Source: Pontibacter coccineus (lineage in GTDB: Bacteria; Bacteroidota; Bacteroidia; Cytophagales; Hymenobacteraceae). From it: 64,000 bases of DNA. Position 1 is the stretch's first letter, and each line of letters begins with the position of its first letter. Location: assembly GCF_030546575.1 (NCBI RefSeq), contig NZ_JAUOTN010000002.1:372001-436000 (forward strand), written 5' to 3'. Positions 1 through 9,072 of the stretch are shown one piece after another. Below the pieces are notes generated by a model. That model had not been told where the DNA came from and made no database searches. It saw only the letters and a list, made by a program, of their open reading frames with translations. A program made the position numbers and the translations under genes.

Positions 1-481
1 ATATCTCCTCGGCCTCTTCTTCGCTTTTCCACAAAATGGCCTGTGGTACCTCGGCACCAATGCAGCAGCTAGTCGCGATCAGGCCCTTGCTATACTTGAG
101 TAGCAGTTCCTTGTCGATGCGCGGCCACTTGCTGTATACCCCCTCAATGTAAGAAAGCGAGCAAAGCTTAGCCAAATTCTGGTAACCCTCCTGATCTTTA
201 GCGAGCAGCAACTGGTGGTGGCGCACGTCTTTCTGTTCCTTGGTGAAGGTCTTCAGGTGGCGGTCTTTCACCAGATAGAACTCACAGCCCACGATCGGCT
301 TCACGTTATATTTGTTGGCCTCGTTCACGAAGTTGAAGGCGGCGAACATGTTGCCGTGGTCGGTCATGGCAACGGCGGGCATGCCATCGGCCTGCGCCTT
401 TTTCATGAGCGCGCTGATGCTGGCCTGACCGTCGAGCAGGGAGTACTGGGTATGGGTGTGTAAGTGCGAAAAAACTGGCAA
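1..481 (-). CDS. dnaE: DNA polymerase III subunit alpha, N-terminal fragment (runs off left edge)
   Basis: Replicative polymerase catalytic subunit; only about the first 160 residues lie in the window. Translating the minus strand gives the N-terminal PHP domain: the metal-binding HLHTHTQYSLLDG motif a few residues from the start, AMTDHGNMFA about 30 residues later, then IVGCEFYL and LIATSCCIGAEVPQA, all typical of bacterial DnaE. The start is taken as TTG at 481 (protein begins MPVFSHLH), because an in-frame stop lies just upstream and no ATG is available. The neighbour upstream is a divergent MFS gene. The family assignment is firm; the TTG start is an inference. Confidence 0.93.
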   Translation of the reverse strand, partial: MPVFSHLHTHTQYSLLDGQASISALMKKAQADGMPAVAMTDHGNMFAAFNFVNEANKYNVKPIVGCEFYLVKDRHLKTFTKEQKDVRHHQLLLAKDQEGYQNLAKLCSLSYIEGVYSKWPRIDKELLLKYSKGLIATSCCIGAEVPQAILWKSEEEAEEI

Positions 482-489
482 GACTATAG

Positions 490-526
490 AGAATTAATAA
501 TGACGAATGATGAATTAAGAATGACA
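490..526. repeat. Low-complexity AT-rich intergenic repeat
   Basis: A stretch built from variations of AATTAATGAATGAC-like words lies directly upstream of dnaE. It belongs by appearance to the same class of simple intergenic repeats seen near 5.8, 15.1, 26.8, 28.4, 42.3, 62.6 and 63.3 kb. No inverted partner was found before the MFS gene. The rest of 482-770 shows no gene. Confidence 0.5.
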
Positions 527-770
527 CGGAGGTATAGAACCAGCTATACCCCGAGCATTTTCCGGGATGTTAAAATTACGGAAAATCGGTCGGCTGCCCA
601 AACCAAAAACAGCCCTGCAGCAAAACAAACGTATGGGCGTAATCATCCCCTGCACATCAGGGAATTTACCGATAGGTATTCCCAAATAAAGTGTATAATT
701 ATAACTCAAGCAGCATCACGCACCGTAAGATAAAGCCTGTGCCGAAACAGGTATAGCAACAGGGAACAGC

Positions 771-2099
771 ATGGCAGAAACAATTGATTCAGGGAAGATA
801 GGAGGTATGTTCCGGGCTTTGCGCTCGCGCAACTACCGGGTCTTTTTCATGGGGCAGGGAATTTCGCTCATCGGCACCTGGATGCAGCAGATCGCCATCA
901 GCTGGCTCGTATACCGTCTCACCGACTCCGTGTTCCTGCTGGGCGCCGTTACGTTTGCCAACCAGATTCCTTCTTTTTTACTTGGGCCCTTTGCCGGAGT
1001 GCTGGCCGATAAGTTTAACCGCCACCATGTATTGCTGGTCACGCAGTTCCTGTCGATGCTGCAGGCGGGCACATTGGCAGCCCTGGTGCTAACGGGTACG
1101 GTGCAGGTATGGCATGTGATGACGCTTATGGTGGTGCTCGGTACGATCAACGCTTTTGATGTCGCCACCCGCCAGGCCTTTGTGGTGCAATTGGTCGACA
1201 AGCGCGAAGACATCAGCAACGCCATCGCGCTCAACTCCTCGATGTTCAACATGGCCCGACTGGTAGGGCCATCCATAGCAGGCGTGCTGATTGCCTGGGT
1301 AGGGGAGGGCGTCTGCATCCTGATCAACGCGGTGAGCTACATCGCGGTGCTTGCCTCGCTCCTGACGCTCCGGCTTAACCCCTTTGTGCGCGAAATTCGC
1401 CAGGAAAATGTATGGGCCTCTCTCAAGCAGGGCTTTTCCTATGCCTTTGGTTTTCCGCCCATCCGCACCCTTATCCTGATCGTGGGATTGATCAGCATGT
1501 TCGGCATGCCTTTCAGTGTGATGCTGCCGGTGTTCGCCCGCGACATTCTGCACGGTGGTGCCAACACGCTGGGCTACCTGATGGGAGCTTCCGGGCTGGG
1601 GGCTTTGTCGGGGGCCCTGTTCCTGGCGCAGCGTAAATCGGTAATAGGGCTTGGTAAGGTGATCATTTTCACGATGACGTTGTTCGGTACAGCGCTGATG
1701 GCTTTCTCTTTTTCCACTGTACTGTGGCTGTCGCTGGTGCTGATGCTCTTCACCGGTTTTGGGATGATCGTAACGATGGCCTCCTGCAACACGCTGTTGC
1801 AAACGCTGGTAGATGAGGACAAGCGGGGCCGTGTGATGAGCCTGTACGCCACTGCCTTTATGGGCATGGCACCGCTTGGCAGTATGCTGGCGAGCAGTAT
1901 AGCCGAGCAGATCGGGGTGGCCTATACTTTGCTGGGTTGCGGCTTCCTTTGTGCTGTTAGCGTTATCCCTTTTGCCCTGCGCCTGAAACGCCTGCGTGTG
2001 ATGGTGCAGCCTATCTACGAGCGCCTCGGCATTATACCGGAGATTGCCTCCGGCCTTCGTACCGCCACAAAGCTGACCGCTCCTCCAGGGAAAAGGTAA
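771..2099 (+). CDS. MFS transporter, EntS/MFS_3-like exporter
   Basis: A 442-residue inner-membrane protein with about twelve hydrophobic segments. The opening LRSRNYRVFFMGQGISLIGTWMQQIA is characteristic of the MFS_3 (enterobactin exporter EntS-like) group, and a loop LADKFNRHHVL follows TM2 as the usual MFS motif A region. A second DKRGRVMSLYATAFMG stretch near residue 350 matches the equivalent loop of the C-terminal half. Substrate cannot be read from sequence; homologues export siderophores, drugs or metabolites. It is monocistronic, and a bidirectional terminator hairpin lies about 100 bp downstream within a dispersed repeat. Confidence 0.9.
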   Translation: MAETIDSGKIGGMFRALRSRNYRVFFMGQGISLIGTWMQQIAISWLVYRLTDSVFLLGAVTFANQIPSFLLGPFAGVLADKFNRHHVLLVTQFLSMLQAGTLAALVLTGTVQVWHVMTLMVVLGTINAFDVATRQAFVVQLVDKREDISNAIALNSSMFNMARLVGPSIAGVLIAWVGEGVCILINAVSYIAVLASLLTLRLNPFVREIRQENVWASLKQGFSYAFGFPPIRTLILIVGLISMFGMPFSVMLPVFARDILHGGANTLGYLMGASGLGALSGALFLAQRKSVIGLGKVIIFTMTLFGTALMAFSFSTVLWLSLVLMLFTGFGMIVTMASCNTLLQTLVDEDKRGRVMSLYATAFMGMAPLGSMLASSIAEQIGVAYTLLGCGFLCAVSVIPFALRLKRLRVMVQPIYERLGIIPEIASGLRTATKLTAPPGKR

Positions 2100-2106
2100 T
2101 TTAAAA

Positions 2107-2325
2107 CGTAGCACGAGACACGTAGCATGATGCCTTCAGTGATTGCTTGGTAGTAGACTACTCGAGAAAGAACAAACGATTTCCCCTTCGGTAGATATAA
2201 ACAGAAAAGAGAAGCATAATTGCTTCTCTTTTCTGTTTTGCTTGATCTCCAAAAAGACTTTTGTCCTTTGTCAGGGAATCCTTCTGGTACTCTTTAAGAG
2301 AGTCGTGCTACGTGTGTTGTGATAC
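2107..2325 (-). mobile_element. Dispersed ~215-bp intergenic element, copy 1
   Basis: The gap between the convergent MFS and lytic transglycosylase genes is filled by an element that matches, in reverse orientation, the gap at 55757-55970. Shared blocks in the same order are a GTATCAC-ACACACGTA end, a GACAAA-ACAAA stretch, GCAAAACA leading into a central GAGAAGC hairpin, and a GCAYGATGCCTTCAG block near the other end. The ends form an imperfect inverted repeat (2112-2127 against 2306-2321, 14 of 16 matching), and the hairpin sits almost exactly in the middle. It has no coding capacity, so a MITE-like non-autonomous element is a reasonable guess. Confidence 0.6.
2200..2237. terminator. Bidirectional intrinsic terminator
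   Basis: A perfect 17-bp stem (2200-2216 with 2221-2237) closes a TAAT loop and has A/T-rich outer ends on both strands. It lies between convergent genes and can serve both. It is the centre of the dispersed element 2107-2325. Confidence 0.85.
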
Positions 2326-2332
2326 TAAAAGT

Positions 2333-4909
2333 CTACTTCTTCCGGATCACCAGCTTATCGCCCGGTTTCACGTTGAAGTCAGATTTGTTGTTCCACTCCA
2401 TGATGTCTTTGATGGTAACGCCATACTTACGGGATATCTGGTAGAGGCTCTCGCCGGATGCCACTGTATGCTGGGTGCTGGAGCCTGTAAATGTTTCTGC
2501 AGGCGCTTCCTCTAAATCCTCGTTTGTCACTTCCTGATCGGCTGGGGCAGTCACGCGCAGCTCCTGTCCAATGGAAAGGGCCGTGCTACGCAGGTTGTTC
2601 CAGGCTTTCAGCTCGTTCACCGTCACGTTATACCTGCGCGACAGCACGTACAGCGATTCGCCGGCAGCTACGGTATGGACCTCGGTTTTCTCTGTTGCAA
2701 CGGGGGTTTCTGCATTTGCCTCCACGTTAGGGGCAGACTCTTCAGGTACCGTCTGCGGCTCTGCAATGATCAACTCCTGACCGATCTTGATCGGAGCGTC
2801 ACCGAGGTTGTTCCAGGTCGTGATGTCGTTCACGGTCACGGCGTACAGCCTCGAGATGCCCCAAAGCGACTCGCCTTGTTTCACGATGTGGCGTGCTGGT
2901 TTGGCTTGCGGAGCAGCATCTTCTTTAGCAACTGTACTGGCCTGGGTAGTTTTAACTGGCTCCTGTCTGGCAGGTTTTGGCTTTGCCGGTGCAGCTTTAA
3001 CAGGAGTTGTCTTAACTGTCACCTGCTCTGTGGCAGCAGTTTCCACTGTTTTTTCTGCTTCCAACACCTCAGCTGTTTCTTCCTCTTCATTTCCGGAGAA
3101 ACCCACGAACACATCTTCGCTCAAGCCTACTGCCCATTCGGCATTTTCCTCTTCTGCCTCTTCAACAACTGTTTCCTGAGCTACCGTCTTTTGCTTCTCC
3201 GTTTCCTGGGTTTTCTTGCCAGGGTATAGGTTCGCATTTTTTGGCTTCTCCGTAGCTGCTGGCGTTGTCGCCTCTTGAGCTTTAACTGGTTCTGTAGCTT
3301 TTACTTCCTGCTCTGGTTGCTTCATCACAGGTATAGGCGCCGTTTCATTTTTAGGTGTAACAGCCACCTTTACCGGTTCCTCTTCCTGGACTATACCCTG
3401 TTCCGTTTCTTTAACAGGTGCAGCTGGAATAGCTGTTTCTTCTTCCTGCTTTGTGGTGGTAGCAGTTTGCGTTTCTTGTTGTTCAGGTGCTGTTGCCTGG
3501 CCTTTCAGTTTGCTCCAGCTCTTTTTGAAGCGGGTCAGGAAGTCGTCTTGCTGGGCAGCAGGCTCTGTAGCAGTTGTCTTAGCTGACGCTGTGGCCGTTT
3601 GAGGGGCTTTTTCCTGGGTAGTAACATGCTGCTTTTCAGCACCTGGGACAGGCTTCAATTCACGCACCTCGATGGCTACTTTGGTTGGACGGCGTTTCTG
3701 CAGCCAAAGCACGCGACCCGGTACCGGCACCTCCGCACGTTTCATGCGGTTCTTGAACTGCAGGTAGTCCATCCGGATACCGTATTGCTGGGCGATCTCC
3801 TGCATGGTTTCTCCGTGTTGCACCACATGGTACTCTTTGTCGGCATTGAGGCGTTTTGCCTCGATGTAATACGCTTCGCCTTCTTCGAACTTGTCGAAGT
3901 CGCGCATGTCGTTAAAGCGCAGGAGTTTGCGGGTGGTGATGCCGGCTTTGATGGCCAGTTTGTCCTTGGAGTCACCCTTGCCGGCTACGATGGCATTCAG
4001 GTTGTTGCGCTTGATGATACTGCCCGCCGCAGGTATAGCCGCCGTCTGGCGGACAGGTGCTGTGCGAACAGGCTCCGTAGAGGCCACTATACCTGGCTCC
4101 GTCGTATGGCGAACCGGTAGCATCACATAATAATCCTTGTCGGCAGGTATGGTGCTACCTAGTAGCCACTTGTTGTATTTTTCGAGTTCTGATGGATCGG
4201 TTTGATAAGCCAGTGCTATGTCAGCGAGGCTTTGGCCAGGGGTGGCACGCAGCTCACGCAGCGAAACCACCGGCGGGGCGCTCTTCCCGATAAAGCTGTC
4301 ATAGGCCACCTTGTGCGCCAGGAAGGTCAGCAGGTAGGGGTCCGACTTCTCCGTAATATCCATTTGTTTGCTACCCTTGTCTGACTCTTTGACATAAGCC
4401 TTAGCGCCCGAGTAGCCGTGGTAATACGACAGCAGCGCATTAAACCAGTTGTTATAGTAGTTGTTGCTGCGCTTGAAATAGCGGGCAGCACCACGGCTGG
4501 CCTCTACAATATGCCGGCGCTCATCCACCAGGTGGTCCATGCGCAGGTTGAAGTCCAGCGCCGCCTCTTTTTTAAACTGCCAGTAGCCTACAGCATTGGA
4601 AGTAGACACGGCATCGCCGCGCAGGCCGCTTTCCTGCAGGGCCAGGTACTTGAAATCATCCGGAACACCTTCTTCCTGAAACGTGCGCTCAATCAGCGGA
4701 AAGTAGGCGTCGGCCAGTTCCACTTTCATTTGGAAGAACTTCGGACTACGGTGTAGGGCATCCACTTTTTTCTGGATCTCTTCCTGTGCCCTCGGCGAAA
4801 TGCGCAGGTGGATGTCACCGAAATACAGGTTGTGAGGCACGGTGACAGTTTGTGCCATAGCAAGCATTGGCAGGAGCAGGAGCAGTAAGAAAGGTAATGG
4901 TCTCTTCAT
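2333..4909 (-). CDS. LysM-containing membrane/periplasmic lytic transglycosylase (MltD-like)
   Basis: An 858-residue secreted murein hydrolase that cleaves the MurNAc-GlcNAc bond. A signal peptide covers residues 1-19. The SLT transglycosylase domain spans about 65-190 with catalytic Glu93 in LALQESGLRG, followed by AVGYWQF and a YYNNWFNALLSYYHG segment. A LysM-like segment lies at about 360-402 and three clear LysM domains sit at the C-terminus (about 673-716, 743-787, 813-856). Between them is a 250-residue Thr/Pro/Glu/Ala-rich, probably disordered linker that is unusually long for MltD. A TAATTTTG -7 element at 5025-5032 may drive it. Confidence 0.93.
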   Translation of the reverse strand: MKRPLPFLLLLLLPMLAMAQTVTVPHNLYFGDIHLRISPRAQEEIQKKVDALHRSPKFFQMKVELADAYFPLIERTFQEEGVPDDFKYLALQESGLRGDAVSTSNAVGYWQFKKEAALDFNLRMDHLVDERRHIVEASRGAARYFKRSNNYYNNWFNALLSYYHGYSGAKAYVKESDKGSKQMDITEKSDPYLLTFLAHKVAYDSFIGKSAPPVVSLRELRATPGQSLADIALAYQTDPSELEKYNKWLLGSTIPADKDYYVMLPVRHTTEPGIVASTEPVRTAPVRQTAAIPAAGSIIKRNNLNAIVAGKGDSKDKLAIKAGITTRKLLRFNDMRDFDKFEEGEAYYIEAKRLNADKEYHVVQHGETMQEIAQQYGIRMDYLQFKNRMKRAEVPVPGRVLWLQKRRPTKVAIEVRELKPVPGAEKQHVTTQEKAPQTATASAKTTATEPAAQQDDFLTRFKKSWSKLKGQATAPEQQETQTATTTKQEEETAIPAAPVKETEQGIVQEEEPVKVAVTPKNETAPIPVMKQPEQEVKATEPVKAQEATTPAATEKPKNANLYPGKKTQETEKQKTVAQETVVEEAEEENAEWAVGLSEDVFVGFSGNEEEETAEVLEAEKTVETAATEQVTVKTTPVKAAPAKPKPARQEPVKTTQASTVAKEDAAPQAKPARHIVKQGESLWGISRLYAVTVNDITTWNNLGDAPIKIGQELIIAEPQTVPEESAPNVEANAETPVATEKTEVHTVAAGESLYVLSRRYNVTVNELKAWNNLRSTALSIGQELRVTAPADQEVTNEDLEEAPAETFTGSSTQHTVASGESLYQISRKYGVTIKDIMEWNNKSDFNVKPGDKLVIRKK

Positions 4910-5024
4910 AAAGGTAAACGGGTAAAATAAGCCAAGCTATCCACAAAATGGCTACAGCATATGTTGAAACAGATGTGGATAACTCATTAAGGTATAGTAT
5001 GTTCTCTATATAGAGATACGCTTG

Positions 5025-5032
5025 CAAAATTA
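5025..5032 (-). promoter_or_regulatory. Candidate -7 element TAATTTTG
   Basis: This matches the Bacteroidota -7 consensus TAnnTTTG on the minus strand about 115 bp upstream of the lytic transglycosylase. No good TTTG -33 partner is visible, only TTTA about 20 bp upstream. Confidence 0.35.
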
Positions 5033-5112
5033 ACGCAATTTACCCCGCATTCTAAAGCTTAGAACGAAGTTATTTTAGAGAAACTTTTTGATGTGGATAA
5101 GTAAAGGGGAGG

Positions 5113-5757
5113 TTATTTCTTGCGGGCCACCATCAGGCCATCGCGCACGGGCAGCAGGATGTTTTCTACCCGCGGGTCGTCCTGCACTTTTTTGTTGAAA
5201 TCCAGCAAGGCGGCCGTGTCTTCATCGAGCTTCTTTCGGTACTTAGCCAGCACCTTGCCACTCCAGAGTACATTGTCAGCAATGATGTAGCCACCTGAGC
5301 GTACGCGGTCGATCACCAGATCGTAGTAGTTGGCATAATTATACTTGTCGGCATCAATAAATACCAGGTCAAAAGTAGCGTCGATAGTAGGGATGATCTC
5401 CAGAGCATTGCCGATGTAGTATTTTACGCTCTCGCTCAGGCCCGCCTCTTTTATATAGCCACGCACCGTGTCTTCAAGTTCTTCGTTGATGTCGATGGTG
5501 TGCAGCGTGCCGTCTTCCTGCAGTCCTTCCGCCAGGCAAAGGGCCGAGTAACCGGTATAGGTGCCCACTTCCAGGATCTGCTTGGGGCGGATCATGTGGG
5601 AGAACATGGAAAGCAGACGGCCTTGCAGGTGACCTGACAGCATGCGCGGTCGCATCACGTTCAGGTGCGTCTGGCGGTTTATCTTGTGCAGCAACTCCGA
5701 CTCCGGTGAGGTATGCTCCTCTGCGTATTGCTGCAGTTCTTCATCCAGAAATTCCAT
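5113..5757 (-). CDS. O-methyltransferase family 3 (caffeoyl-CoA OMT-like)
   Basis: A 214-residue SAM-dependent class I methyltransferase of the family that includes catechol and caffeoyl-CoA O-methyltransferases and bacterial tRNA hydroxyuridine methyltransferase TrmR. SAM-binding motif I is LEVGTYTGYSALCLAEGL at about residues 62-79. The metal-binding motif is VFIDADKYNYANYYD, followed by GGYIIADNVLWSGKV, which are diagnostic of the divalent-metal-dependent family. It lies downstream of an M16 peptidase on the same strand, separated by a long inverted repeat. The natural substrate cannot be assigned from sequence. Confidence 0.92.
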   Translation of the reverse strand: MEFLDEELQQYAEEHTSPESELLHKINRQTHLNVMRPRMLSGHLQGRLLSMFSHMIRPKQILEVGTYTGYSALCLAEGLQEDGTLHTIDINEELEDTVRGYIKEAGLSESVKYYIGNALEIIPTIDATFDLVFIDADKYNYANYYDLVIDRVRSGGYIIADNVLWSGKVLAKYRKKLDEDTAALLDFNKKVQDDPRVENILLPVRDGLMVARKK

Positions 5758-5773
5758 TTTTTGAATTGTTAAA

Positions 5774-5836
5774 TGGTTGATGGTTAAATGGTTGTTGTGG
5801 GATGGATTAACAATTAAACAATTTAACCATCAACCA
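5774..5836. repeat. Intergenic inverted repeat of simple-sequence type
   Basis: A perfect 16-bp inverted repeat (5774-5789 with 5821-5836) is made of TGGTTGATGGTTAAAT-like words and is embedded in longer degenerate arms spanning 5760-5846. It fills almost the whole gap between two minus-strand genes. Confidence 0.75.
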
Positions 5837-5853
5837 TTTAACCATATAGCAAT

Positions 5854-7092
5854 TTATCCTTTAACAGGTACGTAATTCAGGAAACTAAGCTTCTCTTCGC
5901 GCAGCACATCGTTGGCAATGTCGATCAGGTCCTGGGCGGTGGTGTTTTTGATCTGGTCGAAGATCTCGTTCAGGGTATCGATGTGGCCCTGGTCGAGGAT
6001 GCTCTTGCCCATCATCATCATCAGGCCCATGTTGCTTTCCTCCGCCATGGCCAGCTGACCCATCAGCTGCTCTTTGGCCGTGTGCAGTTGCAGCGAGCCC
6101 AATTGTTTTTCGCGCAGCTTCTTGAGTTCCTTCAGTACCAGCGAGGTGGTGCGCTTGAGCTGCTTTTTCTCCGTGCCGAAGTAAATAGACAGCAAGCCCG
6201 TGTCAACGTAAGTGGCGTAGTTGGCGTCGATGGTATACACCAAGCCGTGCTTTTCGCGGACGGCCAGGTTCAGGCGCGAGTTCATGCCCGGACCGCCCAG
6301 CAAATTCACCAGCATGAAGAAAGGTATACGGCGGTCGTCGTTGAGGGCGTAAGCCGGACAGCCGATCACGCAGTGTGCCTGTGAGATCGGCTTTTCGAAC
6401 GTAACCGCCTTTGGTGTGTAGTTCTCAAAAGCAACACGCTGTCGTGGCTTGCTGATAGCCGGGATGTCGGCCAGGTACTTTTCGGCCAGCTTTACCACCT
6501 TTTCGAAAGGCAGGTTGCTTACCGAGCAAAACACCAGGGCTTCCGTGCTCAAGTTGTCTTTTATAAAACGCTGAAAGTCTTCTTTCTTGAAACCGGAAAC
6601 GCTTTCCTTGGTGCCCAGAATGTTGTTACCGAGCGGATGAGTGTCAAATACCACGTTATCAAACTCGTCCACGATCGCCTCTTCCGGGGTGTCCAGGTAC
6701 ATGGCCATTTCCTCGAGTATCACGCCGCGCTCTTTCTCGATTTCCTTTTCAGGGAAGATGGAGTGGAAGGTGATGTCGGTGAGGAGCTCAAAAGACTTCT
6801 CGAAGTGTTTGTCGAGCACGGAGCTGTAAAAGCAGAGCTTTTCTTTAGTAGTGTAGGCGTTCAGTTCGCCGCCCACCGACTCCAGTCTGTTGAGGATGTG
6901 GAAGGACTTGCGCTTGTCCGTGCCCTTAAAAGCCATGTGCTCCCAGAAATGGGCCAGCCCCAACTGGTCAGGCTGCTCATCGCGGCTGCCCAGGTCCAGA
7001 ATAAAGCCGCTGTGGGCAATTTTGGTGTGTAGTACTTGTTTGTGAACGATTCGAATACCGTTCGGCAATGTATGAATATGATAATCAAGCAT
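5854..7092 (-). CDS. M16 family zinc metallopeptidase
   Basis: A 412-residue insulinase/pitrilysin-family protease. The inverted zinc motif HxxEH is present as HFWEH at residues 48-52 (His48, Glu51, His52), and the third zinc ligand Glu128 lies in VILEEMAMY at the expected spacing of 76 residues. A C-terminal GGPGMNSRLNLAVREKHGLVYTI segment is the conserved second M16 domain signature, so N- and C-domains are both present, as in the single-unit (about 410-residue) bacterial form. There is no signal peptide, so it is probably cytosolic. A TATCTTTG -7 element lies at 7112-7119. Confidence 0.94.
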   Translation of the reverse strand: MLDYHIHTLPNGIRIVHKQVLHTKIAHSGFILDLGSRDEQPDQLGLAHFWEHMAFKGTDKRKSFHILNRLESVGGELNAYTTKEKLCFYSSVLDKHFEKSFELLTDITFHSIFPEKEIEKERGVILEEMAMYLDTPEEAIVDEFDNVVFDTHPLGNNILGTKESVSGFKKEDFQRFIKDNLSTEALVFCSVSNLPFEKVVKLAEKYLADIPAISKPRQRVAFENYTPKAVTFEKPISQAHCVIGCPAYALNDDRRIPFFMLVNLLGGPGMNSRLNLAVREKHGLVYTIDANYATYVDTGLLSIYFGTEKKQLKRTTSLVLKELKKLREKQLGSLQLHTAKEQLMGQLAMAEESNMGLMMMMGKSILDQGHIDTLNEIFDQIKNTTAQDLIDIANDVLREEKLSFLNYVPVKG

Positions 7093-7111
7093 TCAGTTCG
7101 CAATTAGCCTG

Positions 7112-7119
7112 CAAAGATA
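7112..7119 (-). promoter_or_regulatory. Candidate -7 element TATCTTTG for the M16 peptidase gene
   Basis: A TAnnTTTG match on the minus strand ends about 20 bp upstream of the peptidase start codon. A matching -33 element at the right spacing was not seen. Confidence 0.4.
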
Positions 7120-7158
7120 GGCAAAAAGTACCAAAACAGGCCGCTTGTCCGCCAAATG

Positions 7159-7911
7159 TTAGCGGTCGAGGCTGCGTCCGCCCACGTTGATCACGAAGCC
7201 CAGCGAAAAAACAGAATAGCCCGCTGTGAGCGCCTTGCGGTTGCGAAGTCCGAAGTTGGTGCCGCTCGTGTACTGCAGCTGCACCGAAGGACTAAGTACC
7301 ATACGGGTATAGAAGATCGGCTCCAGGAAAATGTTGTCCTCGTTTGGTTGTTCCACCCCGTTGAGCAGGTGTTTGTTCATGTTGACATAGCTCACCCGCA
7401 GGGCCGTGCCATAGTTAAGCGGAAACTCGTTGCCGAGCAGGCGCAGCGACTTTTTCTTTTTGGAGCTGAAGTTCACCTGCGTGAAATATTTGCTGAAACC
7501 AGCCTCGCGACGGGTATAGGTCATCACGCCTTCTTTTTCTTCCTTTTCGTTACGGTCGCTGCTGCCACCGCCAAAGCCGGCGTATACCTCCAGGACCCGG
7601 TTCTGGTTCGCGCCAAACGTGGTGAAATAGCCCGCGCCGGCCTCTATCAGGTTGTGGCGGAAGTCCCGCTTCTTGCGTTCCTGGTTCAGCATGGAGCCGT
7701 TCAGCATCACCCCGATGTTATCGGTTACGGCATAGGCCGTGTTAAACGTGATATTGCCTTTCGGTGTGATGTGCCCGCCGGCACTCAGCTCACCTTTCTC
7801 GGTGAACATGGGCACATTGGGCACATTGGGCATGTACGTTGACACACAACCAGTGGTCAGGAAAAGGAGGGCAGCTGTGAAGAGTTTAGTAGAATGTAAT
7901 AGTGATTTCAT
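7159..7911 (-). CDS. Outer-membrane-type lipoprotein of unknown function
   Basis: A protein of about 250 residues with a lipoprotein signal ending LLFLTTGC, so it should be acylated on Cys. The start is placed at the internal Met (MKSLLHS) because the upstream MLAR extension is not signal-like; an ATG at 7923 is the alternative. The mature part alternates Gly-rich and aromatic strands (GELSAGGHITPKG, AGAGYFTTFG, YAGFGGGSS, GYSVFSLGFVINVGG), which suggests a small beta-barrel or beta-rich OM protein. I do not recognise a named family. It lies upstream of, and on the same strand as, the M16 peptidase. Confidence 0.8.
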   Translation of the reverse strand: MKSLLHSTKLFTAALLFLTTGCVSTYMPNVPNVPMFTEKGELSAGGHITPKGNITFNTAYAVTDNIGVMLNGSMLNQERKKRDFRHNLIEAGAGYFTTFGANQNRVLEVYAGFGGGSSDRNEKEEKEGVMTYTRREAGFSKYFTQVNFSSKKKKSLRLLGNEFPLNYGTALRVSYVNMNKHLLNGVEQPNEDNIFLEPIFYTRMVLSPSVQLQYTSGTNFGLRNRKALTAGYSVFSLGFVINVGGRSLDR

Positions 7912-8026
7912 ACGGGCAAGCATGGCTAAAAGAACTGCTAAACTAACTTTCCTGTCGCTAAGAAGGAAAATATTTTTGCTCTTTTCCGTGAAAGGCGCTG
8001 CAGGCTTATACCTACAGCGCCTAAGC

Positions 8027-8057
8027 TTTCAAGTTTAGCCGCATTGGCGTAGCTTTG
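8027..8057 (+). promoter_or_regulatory. Candidate Bacteroidota promoter (TTTC-N19-TAGCTTTG)
   Basis: The -7 element TAGCTTTG (8050-8057) is preceded by TTTC at 8027-8030, 19 bases upstream. The GT9 start codon at 8074 would give a very short 5' leader. Confidence 0.5.
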
Positions 8058-8073
8058 CGGCAGCTTATACCTG

Positions 8074-9072
8074 ATGAAAAAGATCCTGATCATACAGACC
8101 GCCTTTCTGGGCGATGTGGTGCTGGCAACCGGACTGGTCGAGAAACTGCATGCCCATTATCCGGAGGCACAACTTGACTTTCTGCTCCGCAAAGGCAATG
8201 AGTCGCTGCTGAAAGGGCACCCACTGCTGCGCCAGGTCCTGATCTGGAACAAACAGGAGGGCAAGTATAAAAGCCTGCTCCAACTGCTCCAGCAGATCCG
8301 ACACGAGCGCTACGATCTGGTCGTGAATCTGCAGCGCTTCGGTGCCACCGGTATTCTCACCGCACTTTCCGGTGCCCGGGAGACGGTCGGGTTCGACAAG
8401 AATCCTTTCTCCCGCTTCTTCACCCGCCGCTACACCCACAGCGTAGACTCGGGTACGCACGAGGTGGAGCGCAACCACCTGCTCATCGCCAGCCTCACCG
8501 ACGGGCAAGCGGCCAAGCCCAGGCTATACCCTTCTCCAGAGGACTTTAATAAGGTGGAACCGTTCAAGCAGGAGCCTTTTATTTGTATGGCGCCTACCTC
8601 GGTTTGGTTTACCAAGCAGTACCCGCTGGAGCAGTGGGTGGATTTGCTCGACCAGTTAGGCGACAGGTATACCGTATATCTGCTCGGGGCGCCGGCCGAC
8701 AAAGCCCACTGCGAGGAGATCATCAGCAAAACCAAAAGCAATCGGGTGAAAAACCTGTGCGGGCAGCTTAACCTGCTGCAGTCGGCGGCCCTGATGCGCG
8801 ATGCCGTACTCAACTACGTGAACGACTCTGGCCCCATGCACCTGGCCTCTGCCCTGGATGCGCCCACCTGTGCCATCTTTTGCTCCACGGTGCCGCGCTT
8901 TGGCTTCGGGCCATTGGCAGATTTCTCGGCCGTTGTCGAGAGAAAAGAGCCGCTTTACTGCCGCCCCTGCGGCTTGCACGGGTATAAATCCTGTCCCGAG
9001 GGACATTTTAAATGTGCAAAAGACATAGCCACAGCACAGTTACTGGAGGTGCTCGCTACCCGCACAGCCTAA
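8074..9072 (+). CDS. Glycosyltransferase family 9 (heptosyltransferase-like)
   Basis: A 332-residue cytosolic ADP-heptose:LPS-type glycosyltransferase with a GT-B fold, which adds sugars to LPS core or a related glycolipid. The N-terminus KKILIIQTAFLGDVVLATGLVEKL is the GT9 signature, and NDSGPMHLASALDAPTCAIF near residue 250 is the nucleotide-sugar site. The C-terminus carries four cysteines in the pattern CxxC-x7-C-x6-C (CRPC...SCPEGHFKC), shared exactly with the second GT9 protein at 20.5-21.5 kb. That may be a metal site, which is an inference. The gene appears monocistronic with its own promoter. Confidence 0.93.
   Translation: MKKILIIQTAFLGDVVLATGLVEKLHAHYPEAQLDFLLRKGNESLLKGHPLLRQVLIWNKQEGKYKSLLQLLQQIRHERYDLVVNLQRFGATGILTALSGARETVGFDKNPFSRFFTRRYTHSVDSGTHEVERNHLLIASLTDGQAAKPRLYPSPEDFNKVEPFKQEPFICMAPTSVWFTKQYPLEQWVDLLDQLGDRYTVYLLGAPADKAHCEEIISKTKSNRVKNLCGQLNLLQSAALMRDAVLNYVNDSGPMHLASALDAPTCAIFCSTVPRFGFGPLADFSAVVERKEPLYCRPCGLHGYKSCPEGHFKCAKDIATAQLLEVLATRTA

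Noticed and set aside
1089..2114. 341-residue open frame antisense to the MFS gene
   Set aside because: Gln/His-rich shadow frame; the MFS protein on the other strand is clear.
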